Assembly (NCBI RefSeq): GCF_000711875.1
Contig: NZ_JONM01000007.1
Location: 186,001 to 250,000 of the forward strand
DNA: 64,000 nt
DNA from: Andreprevotia chitinilytica DSM 18519
GTDB lineage: Bacteria > Pseudomonadota > Gammaproteobacteria > Burkholderiales > Chitinibacteraceae
Direction: 5' to 3'
The notes beneath the pieces are model-generated. The model was given only the letters and a program-made list of their open reading frames with translations, ran no database searches and was not told the DNA's origin. Made by a program: the position numbers and the translations under genes. Shown here in pieces: positions 26,294 to 34,098 of this stretch; position 1 is the stretch's first letter, and each line of letters starts with the position of its first letter.

Positions 26294-27481
26294 ATGCCCA
26301 AGAAAATCAACGAGGAAGCCGCCCCACTGAATGATGACGTCCGCATCGGCATCGAGCTGGAAGGCGTCGGCACGGTCAAGACCGTGTGGAAAGACAAGAA
26401 AATCATCAAGAAAGCCAACTTCCATGATGTTTTCAAGCGCACACCGCTGGTGCGCTCCAACAGCTTCAGCGACAGCCGGGGGGTCTACATCACGCCGGAA
26501 GACTCCGGGGACTTCGGCATCAGCGGCCCGGCAGAACTGGTATCGAGCCCGCACGTGCTCGACGCTGCCAACCTGGACTTGTTGCGCAACTCGGTCAAAA
26601 AGGCGCTGAAAAACAGCGTCGAAGTGCCCAACCTGGCGACCGGCAAGACCAAGACCGTCATGAATCCGATGCGGGCACGTCCGCATGAAGCCAAGCTCAA
26701 GGACAAGCGCCTGCCGGATACCGACAAATTCCAGAACACGGTGGCGACGACCCGCTGGGCGATCAATCCATCCGTGAAGATCGCCGGCAACATTCAAACC
26801 ACCGTCGGCGTTGCCGCCAGCAAACTCTTGTCGAACACCGAAGAAACGCGCAATGGCGTGGTGCAGCTACTGATTGGCGACCCGACGAAAAAGCAATATG
26901 CCAAGGACCTGCTCTATGCGGCGGTCCAGATCGAGGGATACCTGACTGCGGTCGGGCACTTGCTGCAAGCGTACAGCGCAAAAAAAGTCGGCATTCGCTT
27001 GGCCGTGTTCATGTATCTGGTCAATCACTTTGCCGGCGGGCTGGCCGAAGGGGCGTGGGCCAAAACGGCGCTCGGTGCCAACTTCAAGGGCACCACGTCG
27101 TTCCGGGCCTGCAACGTGGCCGGTAACGATGACCTGATCGCGCAAGCCGTGCTGGCCGGCCCGGACAGCGCCGATGCCATCAAAGCCGACATGATCGCCG
27201 ACCTGGAAGCCAACCACGTGGCCGACTGGATTACCAAAGGCATGGCCGATGCCGACTTCGATATCGAGGAAATCGGCCTGCCCGGGCAGTCTTTGCAAAC
27301 GTCGGTCGAGGCGTGGTTTGCCATCGACAACTTCACCCATAACAACAGGCTCTATACCGTGATCGAGTCGCGCGAAAAGACCTCGACGCTGAATATCAAG
27401 ATGTGCGAATTCCTCAAAGGCAGTGCTAAAACCGACGCGCAGGTTTTCTACAACTTCGTCAAAACATTCGTGGTTGCCTGA
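26294..27481 (+). CDS. Amidoligase-like protein, glutamine-synthetase fold (block gene E)
   Basis: The product has 395 residues. 'RIGIELEG' at residues 17-24 and 'GPAELVSSPHVL' at 78-89 match the 'GvEiE' and 'ElVSPxL' segments of the amidoligase_2 group of glutamine-synthetase-fold ligases. 'NIQTTVGVAASKL' (166-178) sits where those enzymes usually have a His-x-His, and 'IESREKTSTLNI' (357-368) fits the late E-x-R segment. Such enzymes are known or predicted to join amines to carboxylates with ATP. The missing histidines mean metal binding may differ or be lost. AGGAAG precedes the start. The call rests on motif order only. Confidence 0.5.
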   Translation: MPKKINEEAAPLNDDVRIGIELEGVGTVKTVWKDKKIIKKANFHDVFKRTPLVRSNSFSDSRGVYITPEDSGDFGISGPAELVSSPHVLDAANLDLLRNSVKKALKNSVEVPNLATGKTKTVMNPMRARPHEAKLKDKRLPDTDKFQNTVATTRWAINPSVKIAGNIQTTVGVAASKLLSNTEETRNGVVQLLIGDPTKKQYAKDLLYAAVQIEGYLTAVGHLLQAYSAKKVGIRLAVFMYLVNHFAGGLAEGAWAKTALGANFKGTTSFRACNVAGNDDLIAQAVLAGPDSADAIKADMIADLEANHVADWITKGMADADFDIEEIGLPGQSLQTSVEAWFAIDNFTHNNRLYTVIESREKTSTLNIKMCEFLKGSAKTDAQVFYNFVKTFVVA

Positions 27482-27520
27482 AGCCACGGGCCGGATACAC
27501 CAGCTACGCAAGGGGAATTC

Positions 27521-28426
27521 ATGGCGCTCACCATCATGATCTGGAATACCCAGCATTTTGATAACCAGACACAGGATGAATCGGAAGCTTATCAGCAGAA
27601 AAAGGGATTCCTGCTGAAATACCTGCAGCAAGTCGATATCGATATCTTCACGCTTTTTGAAACGGGAAAAACCGGCAACGTCAACGCATCGCTGATCAAC
27701 GACCTGAAGAGTGCTTACACTGCCGTTGCTATCTTGCAGCAGGAAGGCGGCAAGAAGAAACACTCCACGCTGGGCTCCATCGTTTTCGTCAAAAACGGCC
27801 TTGCCAAGCAATACGAAGATGCATCCGAAACCTACATCCTCTCGGACAATGAACAGCGCGCGCCGTTATTGCTCAAGCATAAGGAATCTGGCTATTGCTT
27901 TGCGTTCTATCACGCCAATGCCTCCTATAACGCCTCGAAGAACATTGTCGATACCATCACTTTCATTCAGGACAACCTCGATAATCTCGAACTGAAAGGG
28001 CTGCTGTTCTTTGGCGGCGACCTGAATGTGCCGGTACAAAGCGCGTACAAGGAAATCAAGGGATTGCAATTGCTGGCACCGACCGATCCAGGCTACACCC
28101 ATGTCAGCATCACCAACAAAACCATGGAAGGTGTCACGAGCGAATTGAACGATCAACAAACCCTCGGCAATTATGCCAACTATAAGCCGAAGGACTATAT
28201 GCAGGAATACATGTTCAATCAAGGCATCGAGGAATTTGTTCTGCAGGAGAGCCTTTCACTCCTCGATTACGCCTATGTCCATTCGTTGAGCGAATGGAAA
28301 GCCAAGTGCCATGGTTCGATCCAGAAAAAAGAAAACCAGGATTACGAAACAATCGAGATCAAGCGGATTTGCTGCGGCATGGAAATTCGCAGTGACCATT
28401 TTCCTGTTCTGTTCACCCTCGTTTGA
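27521..28426 (+). CDS. Endonuclease/exonuclease/phosphatase (DNase I-like) family protein (block gene F)
   Basis: The 301-residue product shows the full EEP motif series: 'IWNTQHF' with Asn9, 'LFETGK' with Glu47, 'FYHANAS' with His131, 'FFGGDLNVP' with Asp167 and Asn169, 'LLDYAYV' with Asp249, and 'SDHFPVLF' with Asp292-His293. All catalytic and Mg-binding positions appear intact, so it is probably active on nucleic acids or on a phosphoester such as a phosphoinositide or nucleotide. There is no signal peptide. Known toxins of this fold include the CdtB subunit of cytolethal distending toxin. It lies 39 bases after gene E, with AAGGGG before the ATG. Confidence 0.85.
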   Translation: MALTIMIWNTQHFDNQTQDESEAYQQKKGFLLKYLQQVDIDIFTLFETGKTGNVNASLINDLKSAYTAVAILQQEGGKKKHSTLGSIVFVKNGLAKQYEDASETYILSDNEQRAPLLLKHKESGYCFAFYHANASYNASKNIVDTITFIQDNLDNLELKGLLFFGGDLNVPVQSAYKEIKGLQLLAPTDPGYTHVSITNKTMEGVTSELNDQQTLGNYANYKPKDYMQEYMFNQGIEEFVLQESLSLLDYAYVHSLSEWKAKCHGSIQKKENQDYETIEIKRICCGMEIRSDHFPVLFTLV

Positions 28427-28514
28427 TTGGCATGCCGCTTGCAAATGCGCATAAAACACAAGCGCGCAGCTTAACCCGCTGACCAATACGCGACTTCACC
28501 ATGGCCCCTTGATC

Positions 28515-29450
28515 ATGCCCGTTCCCAATTACTCCGCCATGGATTTGGCCTTGTTTTCCACCGTCATCGCCTGCGGTGCGCGCCTGCGTGGCTGGAGTCT
28601 GGATATCGGCGTCGGCGGTGGGCTTGCCGCCGTACAGGAAGTGCAATGCATGCGCATGAAGGATGGGCTCTACATCGCTGGCAATCACAATGAGCACTTG
28701 GCCATCGCGGACTATCTGCGGGCGTTTGGCGTATCCGATCACGCCTCGCTGCTGAGTTGCGTGAAACACACCTATTGGTTGCTCAATACAGCGCACGGCC
28801 AGCGCAATGCAGATGTCGGCCGTGGTTATGTCGCCGCATTCAGCGTGCAGGAACAAGCCACGCTGAATTACGCCGCCGCGAGCCTGCCGCTGATTACGCC
28901 GATGTCGGCGGCAGACATCCTGACCGCCCGCACACTGGTCACCACCGCAGTCCTCCCCGCCGGGCCGCTACGGTCGCTGGCGTGGTTCCTGCGCAAATTC
29001 ACCGGAGCGGCAGCCATTGCCGGGCTGAATCGCCCGGTGGCCACCAACTTCAATCTACTCAATAACTACGCCGGCCCGAACGAGGTCAACTTGCTGAACA
29101 GCGGTACGACGGTCCACGCCGAGCTCAAGCTGATGCGACTGCTGGCCCAAGTGCATATCAGCAACGCCCTGCGCGTGACCGAAGGCGATGTTGCCGTTGG
29201 CGGCCTGAAGCGCGCCTGTGCATATTGCGGCGCATGGCTCGGCCATTTTGCGCCGTGGATGCGCGCTCAATACCGCCTCACGGTCAGCTTGCCGGCAGGA
29301 GATAATCGCGCGGTGGGCGGCGGCGCGGGTACGCGACCAACCGGGGTGGGTGAAGGCGGATTCGGCAATTATGTCGGCGCGCTGTTCAACGGCGCGGCAA
29401 ACGATGCTTGCGCGGATATTGCCGGGCATGCGGGTGATGCCGAGTGGTGA
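28515..29450 (+). CDS. Cytidine deaminase-like fold protein (block gene G)
   Basis: The 311-residue product has 'TVHAELKLM' (His201, Glu203) and, about 30 residues on, 'RACAYCGAWLGHF' (Cys235, Cys238). This HAE...CxxC order is the zinc site of the cytidine-deaminase fold. The proline before the first Cys is replaced by Ala. About 190 residues of unassigned sequence precede it, and a Gly-rich tail follows. Many secreted bacterial toxins of this fold deaminate bases in DNA, RNA or nucleotides; the target here is unknown. The ATG at 28515 is preferred over the TTG two codons earlier; neither has a strong ribosome-binding site. GC-rich. Confidence 0.65.
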   Translation: MPVPNYSAMDLALFSTVIACGARLRGWSLDIGVGGGLAAVQEVQCMRMKDGLYIAGNHNEHLAIADYLRAFGVSDHASLLSCVKHTYWLLNTAHGQRNADVGRGYVAAFSVQEQATLNYAAASLPLITPMSAADILTARTLVTTAVLPAGPLRSLAWFLRKFTGAAAIAGLNRPVATNFNLLNNYAGPNEVNLLNSGTTVHAELKLMRLLAQVHISNALRVTEGDVAVGGLKRACAYCGAWLGHFAPWMRAQYRLTVSLPAGDNRAVGGGAGTRPTGVGEGGFGNYVGALFNGAANDACADIAGHAGDAEW

Positions 29451-29540
29451 CCCCCGCTTGCAGCGTGCATCGATAAACATCGCAGAACCTGAATAATGTT
29501 TTCAGCTTGAACGGTAAAACACGGGATAAATCAATAAGCC

Positions 29541-30482
29541 ATGAACAAAGCAGCGCTGAACCTGTTTTTGCAAGAATGTGCGGCTGTATCACTACAAAAC
29601 AGCATGGAGCTGGAGGGTGGGCTGGCCAGTACGCTGCAAAAACGGCACAAGATCAGGGATGTTGATCTGAAAACCATCTTTCAGAGAGCAGATCAGGATG
29701 TCTCGATGCTCTATTCGAAAATATATCTGGTTACGCAGCTGGTCATTTATTCGGGCGCTGCTTATGACCCAATAGGAAGTCTTTATGCTGCAGCACCAGG
29801 CAATTTGCACAATGCACAGGTAAAGCCACATTGGGATCCAGGCAAATTCCATAGCCTGGGGGATATCTATGAATACGAGCCCATGAACCTGTTTCCCGGC
29901 TGGTCATTGACCAATACTCGCAATCAGGCCTATATGCTGGATCCACACAAGATCTTCTTGCACCCCAATGCCACCATCAGTACCGACCTGCACGGCGAAC
30001 TTCGCGCACCGAGCAGTGAATTCACCGAAGGCATGCATATGGCGCGGCAGCTCTACAAGCCCGACTCGGATAGGCTGGAGAACCGATTAAGCGGTCATGA
30101 TTTACCTGGACTGACGCGGCAGAACTCCGCCTACAGCGCCCAGCTCCTGGCAAAGGAATCGGATATGGTAGATCGTCTCCATCATATCAGCGGCGACAAT
30201 ACATCCACCCACACCAAGCAAGATTCGGTGAAGCTATTCACACAACTGCTAAAAGACCTCAAGGCGACAACGCAAGCAGGGAGCAAACACTACACCGACT
30301 TAATACACTCACTGACCATTCAGAAATTTAGTGTCGCCGATGCGATTTTCAATGAAATCAACAAAGCCAAATTCCATTGGGACACCAATAGAGGCAAAAT
30401 CATTCAAGATATCGAAGGGCACTTGGCCAGTATAAAAAACCATACCGGCGGTTCGTTCTCGATGGATCTGCCTTGTAAATAA
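29541..30482 (+). CDS. Orphan protein immediately upstream of vgrG (block gene H)
   Basis: I do not recognise this 313-residue protein. It has no signal peptide or clear membrane helix. The middle carries several His, Asn and Pro-rich segments ('HWDPGKFHSLGDIYEYEPMN', 'FLHPNATISTDLHGEL'), and the C-terminal third looks helical ('LFTQLLKDLKATTQ', 'IFNEINKAKFHW'). It is AT-richer than vgrG. Its stop lies 42 bases before the vgrG start, the position where cargo adaptors or effectors usually sit, but no DUF4123, DUF1795/EagR or DUF2169 signature is visible. It could be an effector, a chaperone or an immunity protein. Confidence 0.6.
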   Translation: MNKAALNLFLQECAAVSLQNSMELEGGLASTLQKRHKIRDVDLKTIFQRADQDVSMLYSKIYLVTQLVIYSGAAYDPIGSLYAAAPGNLHNAQVKPHWDPGKFHSLGDIYEYEPMNLFPGWSLTNTRNQAYMLDPHKIFLHPNATISTDLHGELRAPSSEFTEGMHMARQLYKPDSDRLENRLSGHDLPGLTRQNSAYSAQLLAKESDMVDRLHHISGDNTSTHTKQDSVKLFTQLLKDLKATTQAGSKHYTDLIHSLTIQKFSVADAIFNEINKAKFHWDTNRGKIIQDIEGHLASIKNHTGGSFSMDLPCK

Positions 30483-30524
30483 CCGGGCTCCGGCCATCCG
30501 CCTTACCTGCGATGTGGAAAATGC

Positions 30525-32540
30525 ATGCCCCGCCTAACCGACACCAATACCTCGCTCAGCCTCACCGCCGCCGCGCCGCTGGATACGCTGGTCGCCAACT
30601 CCCTCAGGGTGCGCGAGGCGCTGAATTCCTTGGGCGAGATCAGCGCGCAATGCGTGAGTGCGACGTCGATCACGATGACGGACGCGATCGCCAAGCACAT
30701 CACGCTCACGCTACACAACGACGCGCAGAACCGGCCGCTGGATGGCCTGTGCGCCGAGATCAGCCAGTTGCCGCTGGATGCCAGCGGCGGCTTCGATCGC
30801 TATGTGCTGACGCTGCGGCCGTGGCTGTGGTGGCTCTCGCTCGCCAGCAACAACCGCGTTTTCCAGAACAAGAGCACGCCGGATATCGTGAAGGCGGTGT
30901 TCGCGGTGCACAGCTTCACGGATTACAAGCTGAGCCTGAATGCCACCTACACAGCGCGGGAATACTGCGTGCAGTACGGCGAGAGTGATTTCGCCTTTGT
31001 ATCGCGGCTGCTGGAAGAAGAAGGGATTTTCTATTTCTTCACCCATACCGCCGGCACGCACACGCTGGTACTGGCGGACAACAACGACGCCTTCGCGGCC
31101 TGCCCGAACGCAGCCACCATTCCCTTCAAACCGGGGGAGATGGGCGAGCGCGAGCTGCACGCCATCCGTGGCGGACAATTGCGCCAGCAGGCCGTCAGCA
31201 CCGGCCACCGCACGACCGATTACGAATTCACCACCCCCGCCACCGCGCTCTATACCCAGGCGCTGGCCGTGGATGGGCCGCTGAGCCAGTACGACCATCC
31301 CGGCAGTTACACCGTGAAGGCGACCGGCGATACGCTGGCCAAGCAGCGGGTGGATGCGTTGCGCACCCAGGCGCTACGTTTCGTGGGCGAGAGTGATTGC
31401 CGCTGGCTGATCCCCGGTTATACCTTCACCCTGAGCGGACATGACAGCGATGCGGCGAACATCGAATGGCTGGTCACTGGCGTCTCCCATGAGGTCGATC
31501 ACCGGGGCTACAGCAACCGTTTCGAAGCCATCCCCAAAGCCACCCCCTACCGCCCGCCGCGCCGCACGCCCAAGCCGTTCATGCATACGCAGGTCGCCAC
31601 CGTGGTCGGCAAGGCCGGCGAGGAAATCTGGACCGACCAGTACGGCCGCATCAAGATCCAGTTCCCGTGGGATCGTGATGGCGGCAATGACGAAAAGAGC
31701 TCGTGCTGGGTGCGCGTGGTACAGGCGTGGACCGGCAAGAGCTTCGGCGCGCAGTTCATTCCGCGCATCGGGCAGGAAGTGATCGTCACCTTCATCGATG
31801 GCGACCCGGATCGCCCGCTGGTGGCCGGTTGCGTCTACAACGGCGACAACACCCTGCCCTACGCGTTGCCGGACAACCAGACGCAATCGGGCATCAAGAC
31901 CAACTCCAGCAAGGGCGGCGGTGGTTTCAACGAGCTGCGTTTCGAGGACAAGAAAGGCAGCGAGGAAGTCTTCATCCAGGGGCAGAAAGACCTGAACCTG
32001 AACGTACTCAACGACGTGACCCGCACCATCGGCCACAACGAAACCAGCACGGTCAAAACCGACCGCGCCCGCACGGTGAGCGAAGGCAACGACACCACCA
32101 CCATCTCGAAAGGCAATCGCACTGTCACTGTCTCGACCGGCAATGAATCGCTGGAGGTGAAAGGCAACCGCACGCTCAAGGTGGACGGCGACCAGACCCA
32201 CACCACCGGCGGCAAGTTCGCACACAAGGTCACTGGCGATTATTCGCTCACGGTCGACGGCAACCTCACCATCAAGGTCACCGGCACGCTCACGCTGCAA
32301 AGCACCGGCGACCTGACCGCCAAGAGCGACGGCAACCTGACCAATCAATCCGGCACGGCGCTCACCAACAAAGCCGGCACTGCGCTGACCAATCAGGCAG
32401 GGACCACGCTGGACAACAAGGCCGGCACCACGCTGACCAACGATGCCGGCGTCACCCTCAACAACAAGGCCAGTGCTTCGCAGACGGTGGACGGCGGCGG
32501 GATGCTGACGGTGAAGGGTGGGATTGTGCAGATTAATTGA
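30525..32540 (+). CDS. vgrG: Type VI secretion spike protein VgrG (TssI)
   Basis: VgrG trimers form the spike at the tip of the Hcp tube. The 671-residue protein has the gp27-like region with 'ARFEGRE'-equivalent 'YTAREYCVQYGESDFAFVSR' and 'LLEEEGIFYFF', then the OB-fold entry 'EIWTDQYGRIKIQFPWDRD' at about residue 360 with 'WVRVVQAW', 'PRIGQEVIVTFIDGDPDRPL' and 'NKASASQTVDGGGML' at the end. The C-terminal needle is built of short repeats such as 'TALTNKAG' and 'TTLDNKAG'. No enzyme domain follows, so this spike must carry effectors as separate cargo. Confidence 0.96.
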   Translation: MPRLTDTNTSLSLTAAAPLDTLVANSLRVREALNSLGEISAQCVSATSITMTDAIAKHITLTLHNDAQNRPLDGLCAEISQLPLDASGGFDRYVLTLRPWLWWLSLASNNRVFQNKSTPDIVKAVFAVHSFTDYKLSLNATYTAREYCVQYGESDFAFVSRLLEEEGIFYFFTHTAGTHTLVLADNNDAFAACPNAATIPFKPGEMGERELHAIRGGQLRQQAVSTGHRTTDYEFTTPATALYTQALAVDGPLSQYDHPGSYTVKATGDTLAKQRVDALRTQALRFVGESDCRWLIPGYTFTLSGHDSDAANIEWLVTGVSHEVDHRGYSNRFEAIPKATPYRPPRRTPKPFMHTQVATVVGKAGEEIWTDQYGRIKIQFPWDRDGGNDEKSSCWVRVVQAWTGKSFGAQFIPRIGQEVIVTFIDGDPDRPLVAGCVYNGDNTLPYALPDNQTQSGIKTNSSKGGGGFNELRFEDKKGSEEVFIQGQKDLNLNVLNDVTRTIGHNETSTVKTDRARTVSEGNDTTTISKGNRTVTVSTGNESLEVKGNRTLKVDGDQTHTTGGKFAHKVTGDYSLTVDGNLTIKVTGTLTLQSTGDLTAKSDGNLTNQSGTALTNKAGTALTNQAGTTLDNKAGTTLTNDAGVTLNNKASASQTVDGGGMLTVKGGIVQIN

Positions 32541-32560
32541 TGGCGTATCGCCCGAGATTT

Positions 32561-32669
32561 CTCCCCTCGCCCATTTATGGGAGAGGGGCCGGGGGAGAGG
32601 AAGCCGGCCAAGGGCAGCGACCTTTTCACCCCCCTCTCCCTAGCCCTCTCCCATAAATGGGCGAGGGGA
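32561..32669. repeat. Inverted-repeat element, family 3, copy between vgrG and MORN gene
   Basis: Left arm CTCCCCTCGCCCATTTATGG then GAGAGGGGCCGGGGGAGAGG; right arm CCCCCCTCTCCCTAGCCCTC then CCATAAATGGGCGAGGGGAC. The arms are inverted copies about 30 bases apart and occupy the whole vgrG-MORN gap. Confidence 0.85.
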
Positions 32670-32699
32670 CAAAATCAGGTTCCGTAGGATGCAGCGCCC

Positions 32700-33242
32700 A
32701 TGTCCCAAAAAGTCGACATCACCCAAGACACCTCCCACATGGAAGGCACGCTAGAGCACGGCAAGCTGGACGGCCCCGTGCGCATCCACCGCGACGGCGC
32801 ACCGCTGGCCTCGCTCACCTACCAGCAAGGCGTGCTGAACGGGCCGGCGGTCGTCATGCACAGCTCCGGCGAGGCCAGCGCCCGCTTCGGTCACCAAGCC
32901 GGCAAACTCCACGGCCCGGCCACGTTTCATACACCGGAAGGCGTGCTGCAACGGCAGGTGCAGTACAAGAACGGCCTGCTGCATGGCGAGGCCAAGACCT
33001 TTTACGCCGACGGCACGCTGGCGGAGGTTGCCCACTATCGCGAGGGCAAGCTGCATGGCCTGTTGCAGCGCTATCACCTGGGCGGTGACAAGCTCTCGGA
33101 ACGGCAAACGTTTCAGGAAGGAAAAGCGGCGGACGAACTCCAACGCTTCGCCACCGACGGCCGCCCGCTCGATGCCGCCGGCAAGCCGATATCACGGGTG
33201 AGGTGGTGGTGGCGGCAGATGTTTGGCGGGCATGAAGCGTAG
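32700..33242 (+). CDS. MORN-repeat (YwqK-type) protein next to vgrG
   Basis: The 180-residue product consists of about six tandem 22-23-residue units of the MORN_2 type with alternating 'G.L.G....' turns: 'LEHGKLDGPVRIHRDG', 'YQQGVLNGPAVVMHSSG', 'HQAGKLHGPATFHTPEG', 'YKNGLLHGEAKTFYADG' and 'YREGKLHGLLQRY'. It ends in a basic/Trp-rich tail ('RVRWWWRQMFGG'). Such repeats form beta-hairpin solenoids; similar proteins often accompany T6SS spike genes and polymorphic toxins, sometimes annotated as antitoxins. There is no signal peptide. It may be an immunity or binding partner, but nothing in the sequence says which. Confidence 0.75.
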   Translation: MSQKVDITQDTSHMEGTLEHGKLDGPVRIHRDGAPLASLTYQQGVLNGPAVVMHSSGEASARFGHQAGKLHGPATFHTPEGVLQRQVQYKNGLLHGEAKTFYADGTLAEVAHYREGKLHGLLQRYHLGGDKLSERQTFQEGKAADELQRFATDGRPLDAAGKPISRVRWWWRQMFGGHEA

Positions 33243-33268
33243 GGTGGGGTAAGCGCAGCGGTGGTGTG

Positions 33269-33376
33269 CTCCCCTCGCCCATTTATGGGAGAGGGGCCGG
33301 GGGTGAGGGCTTCATCGATGGCAACTTCCTTCTCACCCCCCTCTCCCTAACCCTCTCCCACAAGTGTGAGAGGGAA
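33269..33376. repeat. Inverted-repeat element, family 3, copy between MORN and PAAR-like genes
   Basis: Left arm CTCCCCTCGCCCATTTATGG then GAGAGGGGCCGGGGGTGAGG; right arm CTCACCCCCCTCTCCCTAAC then CCTCTCCCACAAGTGTGAGA. It lies in the convergent gap between two genes and could also act as a transcriptional barrier. Confidence 0.85.
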
Positions 33377-33403
33377 CAAAACCGTCTGTAGTCATACGCG
33401 GCG

Positions 33404-33796
33404 CTACGGAATCAACACCGTCATCTGCCCCGGCATATTGATCTTGATCACGCCACCCCAGTTGCACATCAGCATGCAGTTGCCATCGAGCGCCGGCATC
33501 TTGCCGATCATGACGGTGGGTGCGCCCGGCACCCACGGCGCGGCGGTGGCGGGGATGCAGGGCATGGGGGTGAGCACGCCCAAAGCCGCAGCAGTGGCGG
33601 CGGCGACCATCGGGTTGGCGGGGCTCTGGCACATGCCGAACGGGGCGATGTTCACGATCGGCGCGTTATCCATGATGGTGGCGGCGGGCATGCCACCGGC
33701 CATGGTGCAGTTGGTCGGCAACACATTGAGCGTGCCGGGCGCGACACCGAAGGAGCATTGCAACATGGCCCCGGAGCAGACTTGTGGACTTCCCAT
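33404..33796 (-). CDS. DUF4280/PAAR-like T6SS spike-tip protein
   Basis: The 130-residue protein matches the DUF4280 PAAR-like pattern: 'CSGAMLQCSFGVAPGTLNVL', then 'PAATIMDNAPIVNIAPFGMC', 'ANPMVAAATAAALGVLTPMP', 'PGAPTVMIGKMPAL' and 'LMCNWGGVIKI'. PAAR-type proteins sharpen the VgrG tip and can recruit effectors. There is no C-terminal toxin extension. AGGAGA sits close upstream of the ATG, so translation should be strong. It is transcribed opposite to vgrG from the 33797-34098 gap, which makes it a separate unit from the other T6SS genes. Confidence 0.9.
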   Translation of the reverse strand: MGSPQVCSGAMLQCSFGVAPGTLNVLPTNCTMAGGMPAATIMDNAPIVNIAPFGMCQSPANPMVAAATAAALGVLTPMPCIPATAAPWVPGAPTVMIGKMPALDGNCMLMCNWGGVIKINMPGQMTVLIP

Positions 33797-33907
33797 CGTT
33801 TTCTCCTGCTATGGCGAGCGCCTTGGCATTCGCGCGGATTTATTCCATCGTACTATTGGGAATCGTATTGTGCATGGCGGCGGTGCATTCATTGCCGCAT
33901 AAGCCCT

Positions 33908-34040
33908 GTAGGAGCGAGGCTTGTGCCCCGCAAGCGTGCGATGCCTTGGCATCGCTCAGCGTGGAAATACCCTTGGGGTGCTCGCGATGGCAATGGTGAC
34001 TAATTCAACGCCGCTATCGCGAGCAAGCTCGCTCCTACAA
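33908..34040. repeat. REP-like inverted repeat, family 1, second copy
   Basis: TGTAGGAGCGAGGCTTGTGC near 33908 pairs with ATCGCGAGCAAGCTCGCTCC ending near 34040. The left arm is degenerate relative to the copy at 4686-4758. The whole gap 33797-34098 (302 bases) otherwise holds only the upstream regions of the divergent PAAR-like and TMEM175-like genes; no gene is seen. Confidence 0.75.
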
Positions 34041-34098
34041 AACCCGTGCTCCATCGCATCAAACCATCAGCCCCAATAGCGCTGACCAAGAGAACAAC

